A stretch of 42,560 nucleotides of DNA from CAZBDV01 sp964490765. Its GTDB lineage: Bacteria; Cloacimonadota; Cloacimonadia; Cloacimonadales; JAJBBL01. Below the pieces are notes generated by a model. It saw only the letters and a list, made by a program, of their open reading frames with translations, made no database searches and was not told the DNA's origin. The translations under genes were made by a program, and so were the position numbers. Location of the stretch: assembly GCA_964490765.1 (NCBI GenBank), contig CAZBDV010000016.1, positions 1-42,560 on the forward strand, given 5' to 3'. Below are positions 34,884 through 42,560 of the stretch, one piece after another (position 1 is the first letter of the stretch; each line of letters begins with the position of its first letter).

Positions 34884-35681
34884 ATGGATATTTACAGACG
34901 ACATTTAGCACCAATAACCGAAAGTGCCTGGGAACAGATAGAAGATGATGCCAGAACTGGATTGATCAATCTACTGTCAGCCCGTAAGGTCATCGATGTC
35001 GAAGGACCGAAGGGGTGGAATTTTTCCGGGATTCCCGAAGGGAGAATGAAGCTTGTAGAACCGGTAAAGAACAAAGGTTTCAGTTACGGAATCCGCAAGG
35101 TTATCCCGGTAGTCGAGCCGCGAGTAAGCTTTAACCTCAATATCTGGGAGTTGGATAATGCTTCTCGTGGAGCAGAGGATATCGAACTGGATAATCTGAT
35201 GAAGGGAGTAGAGAAGATAGCAGCATTCGAAGAGAAAGCTATTTATAACGGCTTGAAAGATGCCGGTATCGAAGGTCTTCTGACCTCAGCAGAGAACAGT
35301 ATCAATCTACCCAAAGAACCGGGTAAATGGGTGGCAGCGATTTCGGAAGGTATATTGAAATTGCAGGAGAATTCTATTGAAGGACCTTATTCACTTGTTC
35401 TTCCTCCCACAATCTGGAAGACAATCAATTACTTCGCCGAATGCCATCCCATCCTCTTCCAGATAAAAGAAATTATTCAGGGTGACATAATACTCTCCAA
35501 GTTCATAGATAACGGTCTTCTAATCTCAACAAGAGGAGAAGATTTCCGGATGACCCTTGGAAGTGATTTCTCTATTGGTTATGAACATCACAATTCCAAG
35601 GAGGTAACCCTCTTCTTGACCGAGTCCTTTACCTTCCAGGTATTTGAACCAATGGCTGCGGTTAAGATCCAGATAAAATAG
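34884..35681 (+). CDS. enc: Encapsulin nanocompartment shell protein (family 1, HK97 fold)
   Basis: A 265-residue shell protein of the linocin M18/CFP29 type. It opens 'IYRRHLAPITESAWEQIEDD', the helix that binds cargo-loading peptides on the inner face, and continues with 'ARKVIDVEGPKGW' and 'WELDNASRGAEDIELDNL' (E-loop and spine region), then 'FEEKAIYNGLKDAGIEGLL', and the A-domain 'GPYSLVLPPTIWK' to 'GLLISTRGEDFRMTLGSDFS'. Length and motif order are normal for a family 1 shell. With the EncFtn gene directly upstream it forms a complete iron-storage compartment. RBS GAGGTG precedes ATG 34884; a terminator follows at 35707. Confidence 0.96.
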   Translation: MDIYRRHLAPITESAWEQIEDDARTGLINLLSARKVIDVEGPKGWNFSGIPEGRMKLVEPVKNKGFSYGIRKVIPVVEPRVSFNLNIWELDNASRGAEDIELDNLMKGVEKIAAFEEKAIYNGLKDAGIEGLLTSAENSINLPKEPGKWVAAISEGILKLQENSIEGPYSLVLPPTIWKTINYFAECHPILFQIKEIIQGDIILSKFIDNGLLISTRGEDFRMTLGSDFSIGYEHHNSKEVTLFLTESFTFQVFEPMAAVKIQIK

Positions 35682-35706
35682 GTAACCAATCAAGCCTCCC
35701 AAAATT

Positions 35707-35735
35707 AGGGCCGGTAGTTTTCCGGCCCTTTTCTT
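35707..35735 (+). terminator. Rho-independent terminator of the encapsulin operon
   Basis: AGGGCCGG (35707-35714) and CCGGCCCT (35722-35729) form a perfect 8-bp GC-rich stem with a 7-base loop, followed by TTTCTTTT. It lies 26 bases after the shell stop codon. Confidence 0.92.
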
Positions 35736-35825
35736 TTGTCATATTTTGGTACTTATATAGGGACCTACCCGCTGGGTGAGTTGTAATAGTCTGATTCTCT
35801 TTTTTCCTGTTACTATCATACAGAT

Positions 35826-35879
35826 ACCACAGGGGAGCAGGGGAGTCGGCTAGTTCCGACACCCCAGCACCCCAGTGGT
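35826..35879. repeat. Long intergenic hairpin with regularly placed A-A mismatches
   Basis: Two 24-base arms around the loop CTAGTT (35850-35855). The left arm reads ACCAC-a-GGGG-a-GC-a-GGGG-a-GTCGG and the right arm CCGAC-a-CCCC-a-GC-a-CCCC-a-GTGGT. Every capital block pairs perfectly (20 pairs) and all four interruptions are A opposite A (T opposite T if the minus strand is read). It lies between the encapsulin terminator and the 3' end of DUF116 and is far more GC-rich than its surroundings. It has no T-run. A REP-like palindrome, a structured small RNA or a terminator relic are all possible. The rest of 35736-35929 shows no gene. Confidence 0.75.
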
Positions 35880-35929
35880 TAAAGTAAACATTGGTCTGTT
35901 TATTCTATAACTCTTATTCTGCTCTTCCG

Positions 35930-36718
35930 TTATTTTAACTCAACAAATCTTTCCTCTTCTTTTATGATGTTATTCAATGCAGACTCAATAATATCTACAT
36001 CAACAGAGGTGTTGATACAGGGTCCGTAAGGCCGGTCGTTGAGTACTCCGTATACCGGAATGGGGAAGACATCGAGCAGACCATCAACTAGATCTCTTTC
36101 ACAGGCTACTGCAATGATAAATTTTGGCTTGTGTTTGATGATGATCCTTCTGGCCAGAGAGCCACCCGTAGCAATTGCCATATTGACCCCTGTTTTCCTG
36201 GCCAGTTTCTTCAAATCACTTATCTTGCACTTACCACATTCCTGGCAATTATTGATATCAACCGTAACTCTGATCATACATTCGGTATTCTGCAGACAGT
36301 GAGGAAGCAGGATGAGTATCTCTCCGGGCTTGTATTTTCCCTTCATTACCTTGACGAACGTATTGTTAACATGAACGAATGACTCTCTTATCCTGTCTTT
36401 AGATATACCAACAACTCTACCCAGTAGAACAGTAGAGGGAAATATGAATCTGAGAGCAATACGGACAGCCGTCCTGGTAAATATAAAGTTTCGTTCCAGA
36501 TATGAGGTCAGCAAGAGCAAGACAATCCCGAGTACTACAATAAAGTAGAAAACTCTCAATATATTTAGTACCGAGCTGGCAAACAGTCTGTTGATCTCAT
36601 GCAACCGGGGTGATATGAACCACCAGAGAAGGGTGGTTATGATCATCAACAGTATCAGGCTTACTGTTGATAAGATCAAAAAGAGGTGTTTGCGCTTATG
36701 GTCAATGACTAATTCCAC
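35930..36718 (-). CDS. DUF116 family protein (membrane-anchored, Cys-rich)
   Basis: A 262-residue protein. Two N-terminal membrane helices (about 10-35 and 52-72) lead into the DUF116 domain. This has 'ILILLPHCLQNTECMIRV', 'NCQECGKCKISDLKKLA', 'VACERDLVDGL' and 'DRPYGPCINTSVDVDII', a set of conserved cysteines that could bind an iron-sulfur cluster or zinc. The family function is unknown. Its start overlaps the end of fmt by 17 bases, so it is translated as the last gene of yajC-def-fmt-DUF116. Its association with formylation genes in several phyla, as I recall, suggests a role around translation start or protein maturation. Confidence 0.87.
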   Translation of the reverse strand: MELVIDHKRKHLFLILSTVSLILLMIITTLLWWFISPRLHEINRLFASSVLNILRVFYFIVVLGIVLLLLTSYLERNFIFTRTAVRIALRFIFPSTVLLGRVVGISKDRIRESFVHVNNTFVKVMKGKYKPGEILILLPHCLQNTECMIRVTVDINNCQECGKCKISDLKKLARKTGVNMAIATGGSLARRIIIKHKPKFIIAVACERDLVDGLLDVFPIPVYGVLNDRPYGPCINTSVDVDIIESALNNIIKEEERFVELK

Positions 36719-37670
36719 TGTTGAAGCACTCTCCTGTCTCTATTCTGGCACCCAGGTTAAACTCAAAGGCTGTCATTATTCTCTTTCCTGCCGGTTGAAC
36801 TCTCGTCAATATAATTCTTTTATCCCGGGTAGAAACAACGATTCCCCTTTTCTTTATCACATCGGATATTACACCGGGCTCCCTATTTTTGGGCTCATCG
36901 AGAAGTTCAGTTTCCATTACCTTGATACGCCGGCCCCGGAAAAATGTTATCGCACCCGGTTCCAATGCCAGACCACGAACTCTGTTATGTATATCTATCG
37001 CTCTGGTATTCCAGTTCAGTAACATATCCTCTTTTTTTAGCTTATAACAGTAGGTTGCATCACTCTCATTCTGCTTCTCTTCTTTTATCTCTCCCCTTTC
37101 CAGTTTAGTCAGGGTTTCTATCAGCAGTTCAGCACCAATATTTGCCAGTCTTTCTGAGAGACTTGTATAGTTATCCTCATCTCTTACAGGGACTTCTTTC
37201 TGGAGTAGAACAGGACCACTATCCATCCTGGTAACCATCTTTGCTATCGTCAGTCCGGTATATCTCTTACCGTCGAAGAGAGCATGGTTGATCGGGGTTG
37301 CACCTCTGTATTCGGGGAGGAGGGAGGGATGGATATTAATACAACCATGAGGGGGAAGAGAGAGAATATTTTCAGGGAGGAAACCACCATAAGCAACCGT
37401 GATAATGATATCTGGTTCTAACCTCTCCAATCTTTTGAATACTTCCGGATCTTTGATACTTTCCGGTTCGATAACAGTAAACCCTGAACTCTCTGCTGCC
37501 TGTTTAACGGGAGAGGGGACAATCTTCAGCCTCCTCCCCTGCGGCCTGGCTGGCTGAGTAATAATTAACTCCGGCCTGAATCTCGTATCTGTTAATTTTT
37601 GAAGTGCTGGAACAGCAAAATCAGGAGTTCCGATGAATATCGTTCTGATTATCGGTGAAATAATAGTCAA
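36702..37670 (-). CDS. fmt: Methionyl-tRNA formyltransferase
   Basis: A 322-residue enzyme that formylates Met-tRNAfMet with 10-formyl-THF. 'RTIFIGTPDFAVPALQKL' opens the Rossmann domain; the catalytic region 'CINIHPSLLPEYRGATPINH' and 'TIAKMVTRMDSGPVLLQKEV' hold the usual Asn, His and Asp. The C-terminal OB-like domain (about 205-315) is present. The start appears to be TTG 37670, with GGAG 6 bases upstream; there is no in-frame ATG before the conserved start. It overlaps the 3' end of def by 50 bases and DUF116 by 17. Confidence 0.95.
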   Translation of the reverse strand: MTIISPIIRTIFIGTPDFAVPALQKLTDTRFRPELIITQPARPQGRRLKIVPSPVKQAAESSGFTVIEPESIKDPEVFKRLERLEPDIIITVAYGGFLPENILSLPPHGCINIHPSLLPEYRGATPINHALFDGKRYTGLTIAKMVTRMDSGPVLLQKEVPVRDEDNYTSLSERLANIGAELLIETLTKLERGEIKEEKQNESDATYCYKLKKEDMLLNWNTRAIDIHNRVRGLALEPGAITFFRGRRIKVMETELLDEPKNREPGVISDVIKKRGIVVSTRDKRIILTRVQPAGKRIMTAFEFNLGARIETGECFNSGISH

Positions 37671-38253
37671 GATTGACTCCGTTCCGGTCTGTTTTCTGTT
37701 CCAGATCTTTCAATTTCCATTTCAGTGATAACAATTTGAGCTTTGAGATCCGGTCGATGAAAAGGATTCCATCAAGATGGTCATTTTCATGCTGCACGGC
37801 CCGGGCAAAGAACCCCTCTATTTCATACCGCTTTCTGTTCCCTTCCAGGTCTAAGGCTTCTATTTCGATCTTCTCAGCCCGTTTCACTTCAGCATAGATT
37901 TCGGGCAGGCTGAGACAACCTTCATCCTGTGCTGTTACTCCACTCATAGATATGAATTTCGGATTGATGAAGACAGTAGGTTTTTTCTGATTGGTTTTAG
38001 ACCAATCGGGATCGACCACGAATATGCAGAGATCAACTCCAACCTGTGGAGCAGCCAATCCCACCCCATCTTTTTCGTACATGGTAGCTACCAGATCGGC
38101 TGCAAAGCTTCTTATTTCGTTATCTATCTCTTTAACTGGCTGGCATTTCTTCCGGAGAATACCGTCACCATAAATCCTGATCGGGAGAATCCTGGGAGAT
38201 GATCTACCTTGAGAAGGATCGGGAGAGAGATAATATCTATTTAATTGGTTCAT
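37621..38253 (-). CDS. def: Peptide deformylase
   Basis: A 210-residue metalloenzyme that removes the formyl group from nascent proteins. All three motifs are present: 'GVGLAAPQVG' (motif 1), 'EGCLSLPE' (motif 2, Cys metal ligand) and 'QHENDHLDG' (motif 3, HExxH). It has a short N-terminal extension of about 20 residues before the conserved 'LPIRIYGDGILRK' and a C-terminal tail of about 40 residues rich in charge ('LKWKLKDLEQKTDRNG'), which makes it slightly longer than the Escherichia coli enzyme. It overlaps yajC by 17 bases and fmt by 50. Confidence 0.96.
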   Translation of the reverse strand: MNQLNRYYLSPDPSQGRSSPRILPIRIYGDGILRKKCQPVKEIDNEIRSFAADLVATMYEKDGVGLAAPQVGVDLCIFVVDPDWSKTNQKKPTVFINPKFISMSGVTAQDEGCLSLPEIYAEVKRAEKIEIEALDLEGNRKRYEIEGFFARAVQHENDHLDGILFIDRISKLKLLSLKWKLKDLEQKTDRNGVNLDYYFTDNQNDIHRNS

Positions 38254-38575
38254 CTTTGGCTACAGGCTCCTGCCAATGTCCGGCTATAGCTATTCTCTTT
38301 ATCTCTATCTTCGTGTTATTGGAATCATCTATTTTCAGTATAACAGTATCCTTATCTCTCTTGATATTGGTGATCTTGCCAATGATACCGCCATTTGTTA
38401 TAACCATATCACCTGTCTTTAAAGCTTCCAGTAATCTCTGATGCTCTTTCTGCCTTTTCTGCTGAGGTCTGATGATCAACAGATAGAGTATAAGAAAGAG
38501 AAATATGAAAGGGAGGAAACTGATTATCGGATTCGGGGCTTCTGCCGTACCGGCCTGTAATAATACATAGAACAT
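38237..38575 (-). CDS. yajC: Sec translocon accessory subunit YajC
   Basis: A 112-residue single-pass membrane protein of the SecDF-YajC complex. The membrane helix 'FLPFIFLFLILYLLIIRPQQ' ends in the family signature RPQQKRQKEH, followed by 'LLEALKTGDMVITNGGIIGK' and a small beta domain. The start has AAAGGAG upstream. It is the first gene of the overlapping yajC-def-fmt-DUF116 set; secD and secF are not in the window. The 131 bases upstream (38576-38706) are AT-rich and must hold the promoter, but no clear hexamer pair is visible. Confidence 0.95.
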   Translation of the reverse strand: MFYVLLQAGTAEAPNPIISFLPFIFLFLILYLLIIRPQQKRQKEHQRLLEALKTGDMVITNGGIIGKITNIKRDKDTVILKIDDSNNTKIEIKRIAIAGHWQEPVAKDEPIK

Positions 38576-38706
38576 TTGTTACTCCTTTATTTTGATATTT
38601 TTTCCATTTTTTGAATGAGAATATAACTCATCCCTTTGTTTCTTAGACCGCTCTTCAAACAATCTAATCAATTTCGCATTAATATAAAACAAAATAACAA
38701 CTTGCA

Positions 38707-39168
38707 CTATCCGGTCAAGAGTAATGTAAAATAAACTATCTGGGTCAGTAAATTGGCATATATACCTGCCATTACATCATCGAAAACGATACCCCATCCA
38801 CCTTTCCATCTCTGAATAGTATTTACGGGTGGTGGTTTAAGTATATCAAATATCCTGAAGAAGATAAAGGCTGTAAAACCAACCAGAATACTTTTAGGCA
38901 GGAAGATTACAGCGAAGAAGAATCCTGTGAATTCATCGAGTACTATTCTCTTATCATCTCGCTGCATCAACTTTTCTGCTTCACCGGTAACCAATACGGA
39001 GGGTAAGACAAGAACCACCGGAAACAGCCAGAAGTATGGCAGTTGGATAACCGTTTTCGGGATAATCAAATAGATTACAAGCGCAAACAGCGAACCAACA
39101 GTTCCCGGAGCTATGGGAAAGTACCCGGCATAAAAGAGGGTAGCCAGTAATTTGGATATCTGTTTCAA
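38707..39168 (-). CDS. pgpA: Phosphatidylglycerophosphatase A
   Basis: A 153-residue inner-membrane phosphatase that makes phosphatidylglycerol from its 3-phosphate. 'FPIAPGTVGSLFAL' near the N-terminus, 'DDKRIVLDEFTGFFFAV' with the conserved Asp-Glu, 'FRIFDILKPPPVNTIQR' and 'GGWGIVFDDVMAGIYANL' are the full set of PgpA motifs. About four membrane helices are visible. It follows the SurA-like gene by 32 bases and probably ends the transcript that begins with the lipoprotein at the right edge. Confidence 0.95.
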   Translation of the reverse strand: MKQISKLLATLFYAGYFPIAPGTVGSLFALVIYLIIPKTVIQLPYFWLFPVVLVLPSVLVTGEAEKLMQRDDKRIVLDEFTGFFFAVIFLPKSILVGFTAFIFFRIFDILKPPPVNTIQRWKGGWGIVFDDVMAGIYANLLTQIVYFTLLLTG

Positions 39169-39200
39169 TTGTTAATACCCTGTTCCATTCCGGTCAGTTA

Positions 39201-40451
39201 TTAAAAAATCTCTACGTAAGATTCTTCCCACAGATTATTAACCCAGCGGTCGTAATGATCTATCTGTTTCAATGTGTGCAAATACTCCCGCAGCTCTTCT
39301 CTAATCTCTTCCAGGCGAAAAGGCCTTTCGGGAAGTATCGATAACTTACCAAAGATGTAGAGATTGTTATCTTCACGGATTACATCGGTATATTCTCCAA
39401 TACCTATATCCTGCAGCTGGGATTCGAACATTTGTGGATAGTCATCTTCCACGAACTCACCTATAACACCACCAGAGCGAGCGGAATCATCGTCGGAATA
39501 GATTTCTGCCAGTTGCTTGAAATCTCCGCCATCCCTGAGTTGAAGGAGAATATCATCCATCAATTCTACTACTCCTGTTACATCGCTATCTGATGGTTCG
39601 ATCATCTTCAGGATATGCCTGACTCTTATCTCGTCACCTTCACGCTCCTCCATTTTTATGATGTGATAACCGAAATTGGTCTCTACTATCTTACTGATCT
39701 CACCAGGTTTCAGATCGAAGGCCACATCTTCGAATTCTTTGATCATAGTCCCTCTGGCGAAAAAACCGAGATCTCCTCCGTTTACTGAACTGGGACAGTC
39801 ACTATGCTCTCTGGCCAGATCGCTAAAATCGTCTCCTTCTCTTATCAGATCATAGATACGGTTTATCTCGCCCAATATTCTTCGCTTTGTTCTCTCACTC
39901 GGAACGATTTCCTTTCTGATCATACCCAGCTCAATAGATTCAGGGCGGAGCGGCAATTCATGTAGATTATCTTCGTAATATTCTTCTATCTCTGCTTCTG
40001 TTATATGTATTCTGCTGGTTATCTCATTCTGAATGATCATCTCTTTTAATCTCTGTTCCCTGATCATTTCATCGTAGAATTTTCTCAACTCTGACATGGA
40101 GAGCCCAGCTTTTCTGAGCTCTTCTCTCAAAGCCGATTCTGAACCATAAACCGAAATTTGATGGTTGATCTGATTATCTACCATCTGTCTGATTCGGAAT
40201 TCGTCCAGTGAATAGTTCCGATCTCTGGCTGTCTGCAAGATAAGACGAGATTCGATCATATCATTGATAACATCGATCTCTGTTAAATCGGGAGTCATCT
40301 CACCTATCTGCTCCATTTGAGCCATCTGCCTATCCAGGTCACTTCGGAGAATAACCTCTCTGCCTACTTTAGCTACTATATAATCCATAACCTCTGCTGT
40401 AAGTAGTGATACAGCTAATATTATCATGATCACTAAAATTATCTGTTTCAT
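39201..40451 (-). CDS. surA: Periplasmic SurA-like peptidyl-prolyl isomerase with two parvulin domains
   Basis: A 416-residue periplasmic chaperone. Residues 1-18 are a signal peptide. The helical SurA N-terminal domain (about 20-165, 'DYIVAKVGREVILRSDLDRQ') is followed by two parvulin domains: about 172-270 ('FSDLAREHSDCPSSVNGGDL', 'NFGYHIIKMEERE') and about 276-375 ('IRVRHILKMIEP', 'QLAEIYSDDDSARSGGVIGE'). A short C-terminal helix closes the chain, as in SurA. It helps fold outer-membrane proteins such as the barrel encoded at 20.2 kb. Gaps to its neighbours are 8 and 32 bases, so it is part of an operon. Confidence 0.92.
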   Translation of the reverse strand: MKQIILVIMIILAVSLLTAEVMDYIVAKVGREVILRSDLDRQMAQMEQIGEMTPDLTEIDVINDMIESRLILQTARDRNYSLDEFRIRQMVDNQINHQISVYGSESALREELRKAGLSMSELRKFYDEMIREQRLKEMIIQNEITSRIHITEAEIEEYYEDNLHELPLRPESIELGMIRKEIVPSERTKRRILGEINRIYDLIREGDDFSDLAREHSDCPSSVNGGDLGFFARGTMIKEFEDVAFDLKPGEISKIVETNFGYHIIKMEEREGDEIRVRHILKMIEPSDSDVTGVVELMDDILLQLRDGGDFKQLAEIYSDDDSARSGGVIGEFVEDDYPQMFESQLQDIGIGEYTDVIREDNNLYIFGKLSILPERPFRLEEIREELREYLHTLKQIDHYDRWVNNLWEESYVEIF

Positions 40452-40459
40452 TATTTCCT

Positions 40460-41302
40460 CTATCTACTGATTATTATCTCTGATCTGCCAATCAATTCTT
40501 CCATAAATCGCACGATCTCATCATTTTTACGCTCCTGCAGCATCTCGTCCCTCACTTCTTCAATTACTTCGGTAAAGGGACGCTCTATGGTTCTTTCTCT
40601 TGTATCGGTATAACGTATCAAATAAATACCGTTACTTACTGATACTCTGGAAAACCGCCACTGATTGAGATTACTGATAACATTCCATATTATTGCTCCC
40701 ATCTCTTCCGGTGTCTGGTAACCGGCAAAACCGTCCGTCTCTCTCGTCCGTTCCTGTGAGTATCTCCTGGCTGCTTCGGCAAAGGTGATCTCACCTGAGT
40801 TAATCATCGTCGAAACAGAGTCTGCCATATTAGTTCCGGATAGGAGTATCCTCTGAATTCTGTATTCTGTCACCTCTCCTTCATAACGGCTCTTATGGAT
40901 CTGGTAGTAGTTAAACATCTCGTTTTCGGTCAGATCTATATCGTGAATAATCTTAGCCAGAAGAGCATTGGCCTTTATCCTCTTCTCCGCCAGTTTTATC
41001 CTTTCTCTTATCTCGGGATTCTCTGTTACGAGAGAATTCTCTGACTCCTGTGCCAGAATGGTTAACCTGATCAGATCTTCTAAAGCCTCTCTCTCTTCCT
41101 CATTCGTGATATTTTCCAGATTATCATAACCTATAAACTCACGTAGACCGGTTATAGTTATCTCTTCACCGTTTACTGTGGCCACTATCTCGCTATCTTC
41201 CGGTAATGTATCTTCACTACATGAGCTCATAAAGAAAATGAGCAGCACTGATAGTAATAGCAGAACTGAATATCTTTTATCAAGTGATAATCTTTTCATC
41301 AT
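40460..41302 (-). CDS. Lipoprotein peptidyl-prolyl isomerase-like chaperone
   Basis: A 280-residue PrsA/SurA-type protein. The N-terminal hydrophobic stretch ends 'LIFFMSSCSED', with Cys28 as likely lipidation site. 'VATVNGEEITITGLREFI' is the typical opening of the helical chaperone domain, and 'TEYRIQRILLSG', 'FAEAARRYSQERTRETDGFA' and 'SNGIYLIRYTDTRE' outline one parvulin domain (about 140-240) that looks eroded, so isomerase activity is uncertain. It lies 8 bases upstream of the surA-like gene and 12 bases after the next lipoprotein gene, which fits a periplasmic folding operon. Confidence 0.87.
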   Translation of the reverse strand: MMKRLSLDKRYSVLLLLSVLLIFFMSSCSEDTLPEDSEIVATVNGEEITITGLREFIGYDNLENITNEEEREALEDLIRLTILAQESENSLVTENPEIRERIKLAEKRIKANALLAKIIHDIDLTENEMFNYYQIHKSRYEGEVTEYRIQRILLSGTNMADSVSTMINSGEITFAEAARRYSQERTRETDGFAGYQTPEEMGAIIWNVISNLNQWRFSRVSVSNGIYLIRYTDTRERTIERPFTEVIEEVRDEMLQERKNDEIVRFMEELIGRSEIIISR

Positions 41303-41314
41303 TGGCTTATATTA

Positions 41315-42560
41315 TCATTCCGGGAGAAAAGGTAAGGTATAGATTATCCGTAAATATGGTCGTTTCTCTTCGTTCTGGTAATCCTGAGAGTAAAAACTAA
41401 CAAAGCTGTTATCCTTGTTTTCTAATGATGATCTGAGTACTATCCCTCTGTTATCACGCAACTCCGAAATATATGCCTGCACAATAGAAGTGATATTAAC
41501 GGCAACTGAATCAGCTGTACTGTTCAATATAGAGGTATAGGATGGAGATACTATCTCCATATTCTCGTTGATAGTTTCATCGAGATCTTCAGGTAGATAC
41601 TCCTCCTGTAAGATATAGGGATAGATCTCAAAAAGAGTCTCTGCAAAGTGATAGTTCTCTTCATTTTCCTGCCGGAACAGAAAGAGTTCTGCCTTGTTTA
41701 CGGTTATCTTTTTCAAATCTCCGTCAGCAGGGAGCTGCTCGAAGAATTCTTCTTCTATGTTGAGTTTCATGACTGTTCTGGTTGGAGCAATATTACCGAG
41801 AACTATCTCCTCTCCGAGATAAGTACCATCTTCGACAATGTGAGAATTAATAAATGTCTCCTGAACTGGTATCCTGTTATACTCTACTACTGTTGTATCA
41901 TCTTCTGCAGGATGATATTCGAACTTTAACCTTGGAGCATCGGCAGTCTCTCTTGACCAACATTCCAGATATCGGTTATCGTTGTTATCAACCAACGATG
42001 CAAATACTGCCAATCCATAACTCTCCGGCTCTTCTTCGATCCACCCTTCAGCAATTTCCTGCATCAGATAGGGGTGAAAAGTGAAGACTACAGTACTGTC
42101 TGATTCACTAATCTCGTTGCTGATATCCAGAATATCAAGCCAATCCTCTTCCCATTCTACATCCTCTTCGGCATACTCCCAGGTAGCATCGATATGATTC
42201 CATTGCTGTTTAACCAGAGCGAGACGTAAAATGAGAACATCACTGTTATACTGGGATTTGATATTCATAACAAGTTCAGCAGGTTCTTCGGTAATAACAA
42301 AACCGGAAGCTGGCAGGCTACCGAAACGATAAAGGATAATTGATTCATTAAGAAGAAAATTCCCAACAATACTCTTGTCGTTGCGGAGGAAACGAGAAGG
42401 TTTATTCTGATAAGAATAACTGTATTCAATCAGACTCTCCCCCGGTATGGTCGAAACAAGAGGTTGGATATCTGTATCTTCACCGATGATGTTCTTTCTG
42501 TCTGAACAGCCAGGGATTAGAATAACCGATAACACAATGAGCGAAATCAAGCTTACTATC
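41315..42560 (-). CDS. Secreted lipoprotein of unknown function; 5' end beyond window
   Basis: The frame is open to the right edge with no stop, so the true start lies outside; a TTG at 42550 is the first possible codon in view but leaves no basic signal-peptide head. The visible hydrophobic stretch 'LIVLSVILIPGCSDRKN' is a lipoprotein signal. The 410-residue mature part is beta-rich with two similar halves: 'ASGFVITEEPAELVMNIKSQ' with 'QWNHIDATWEYAEEDVEWEE' in the first, and 'ITVNKAELFLFRQENEEN' in the second, each ending in a strand like 'APRLKFEYHP' or 'RPYLRIIYTLP'. The layout recalls DNRLRE/TGF-propeptide-like domains, but I do not assign one firmly. It heads the visible part of the surA-pgpA operon. 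Confidence 0.72.
   Translation of the reverse strand, partial: IVSLISLIVLSVILIPGCSDRKNIIGEDTDIQPLVSTIPGESLIEYSYSYQNKPSRFLRNDKSIVGNFLLNESIILYRFGSLPASGFVITEEPAELVMNIKSQYNSDVLILRLALVKQQWNHIDATWEYAEEDVEWEEDWLDILDISNEISESDSTVVFTFHPYLMQEIAEGWIEEEPESYGLAVFASLVDNNDNRYLECWSRETADAPRLKFEYHPAEDDTTVVEYNRIPVQETFINSHIVEDGTYLGEEIVLGNIAPTRTVMKLNIEEEFFEQLPADGDLKKITVNKAELFLFRQENEENYHFAETLFEIYPYILQEEYLPEDLDETINENMEIVSPSYTSILNSTADSVAVNITSIVQAYISELRDNRGIVLRSSLENKDNSFVSFYSQDYQNEEKRPYLRIIYTLPFLPE

Noticed and set aside
35826..35879. The long hairpin as a simple rho-independent terminator
   Set aside because: No T-run on either side, and the encapsulin operon already has a clear terminator upstream.
1..42560. tRNA, rRNA, IS elements, prophage or plasmid functions
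   Set aside because: No T-loop/anticodon arrangement, rRNA-like stretch, transposase, integrase or replication gene was seen in the spacers or frames.

Overview
The window reads as a chromosomal segment (roughly 43% GC by eye) of an uncultured Gram-negative bacterium of the FCB type, most like Cloacimonadota or a neighbouring phylum. The reasons are a secreted protein ending in a 'YPNPFNP' FlgD/Por-type C-terminal domain, a giant secreted C10 peptidase with GLUG repeats and a cleaved-adhesin-like domain, outer-membrane barrel and SurA/PgpA/YajC genes, and no phage or IS genes. The phylum is an inference; the Gram-negative envelope is well supported. I saw no tRNA, rRNA, CRISPR array or transposase.

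Layout. Positions 1-7104 (minus) hold one open reading frame of 2368 codons that runs off the left edge: a secreted streptopain-like (C10) protease fused to about 21 GLUG repeats, a beta-helix and adhesin-type modules. 7.4-8.9 kb (minus) is a satD plus DUF3307 pair separated by a phased array of TTCAAG/CTTGAA half-sites; SatD carries nucleotide-cyclase/GGDEF-like motifs. 8.9-10.0 kb (plus) holds two small unknown genes behind a candidate structured RNA leader whose closing helix competes with a hairpin that would hide the ribosome binding site; an intercistronic hairpin and a convergent terminator follow. 10.0-17.0 kb (minus) has a translationally coupled GNAT/amino-acid racemase pair, then YfhO-type membrane protein, rsmI and recG. 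17.3-21.7 kb (plus) has a DUF523-DUF1722 protein, a secreted Asp-box propeller, an outer-membrane barrel and a nitroreductase, ending at a strong terminator shared with the convergent hutI/acyl-ligase pair (21.7-24.6 kb, minus). 24.8-29.7 kb (plus) is a tight five-gene run: PHP phosphoesterase, small membrane protein, two glycosyltransferases, metallophosphoesterase. 29.8-33.6 kb (minus) has a small anchored protein, an APC permease fused to an EIIA domain, and a DMT exporter with an SRPBCC protein. 33.8-35.7 kb (plus) has an FAH-family hydrolase and an encapsulin iron-storage operon (encapsulated ferritin plus shell) with its own promoter/operator and terminator. 35.9-38.6 kb (minus) is yajC-def-fmt-DUF116 with every junction overlapping. 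38.7-42.6 kb (minus) is a lipoprotein, two parvulin-type chaperones and pgpA.

How it fits together. Most of the window is housekeeping: N-terminal formylation/deformylation next to a Sec accessory subunit, outer-membrane protein folding, phospholipid synthesis, recombination and rRNA methylation. The accessory part is surface biology (giant C10 protein, propeller, barrel, glycan operon) and iron/oxidative stress (encapsulin). The least explained and most interesting places are the RNA-structured small-gene locus at 9.06-9.90 kb, the SatD/DUF3307 pair with its repeat array, and a long regular hairpin at 35826-35879.
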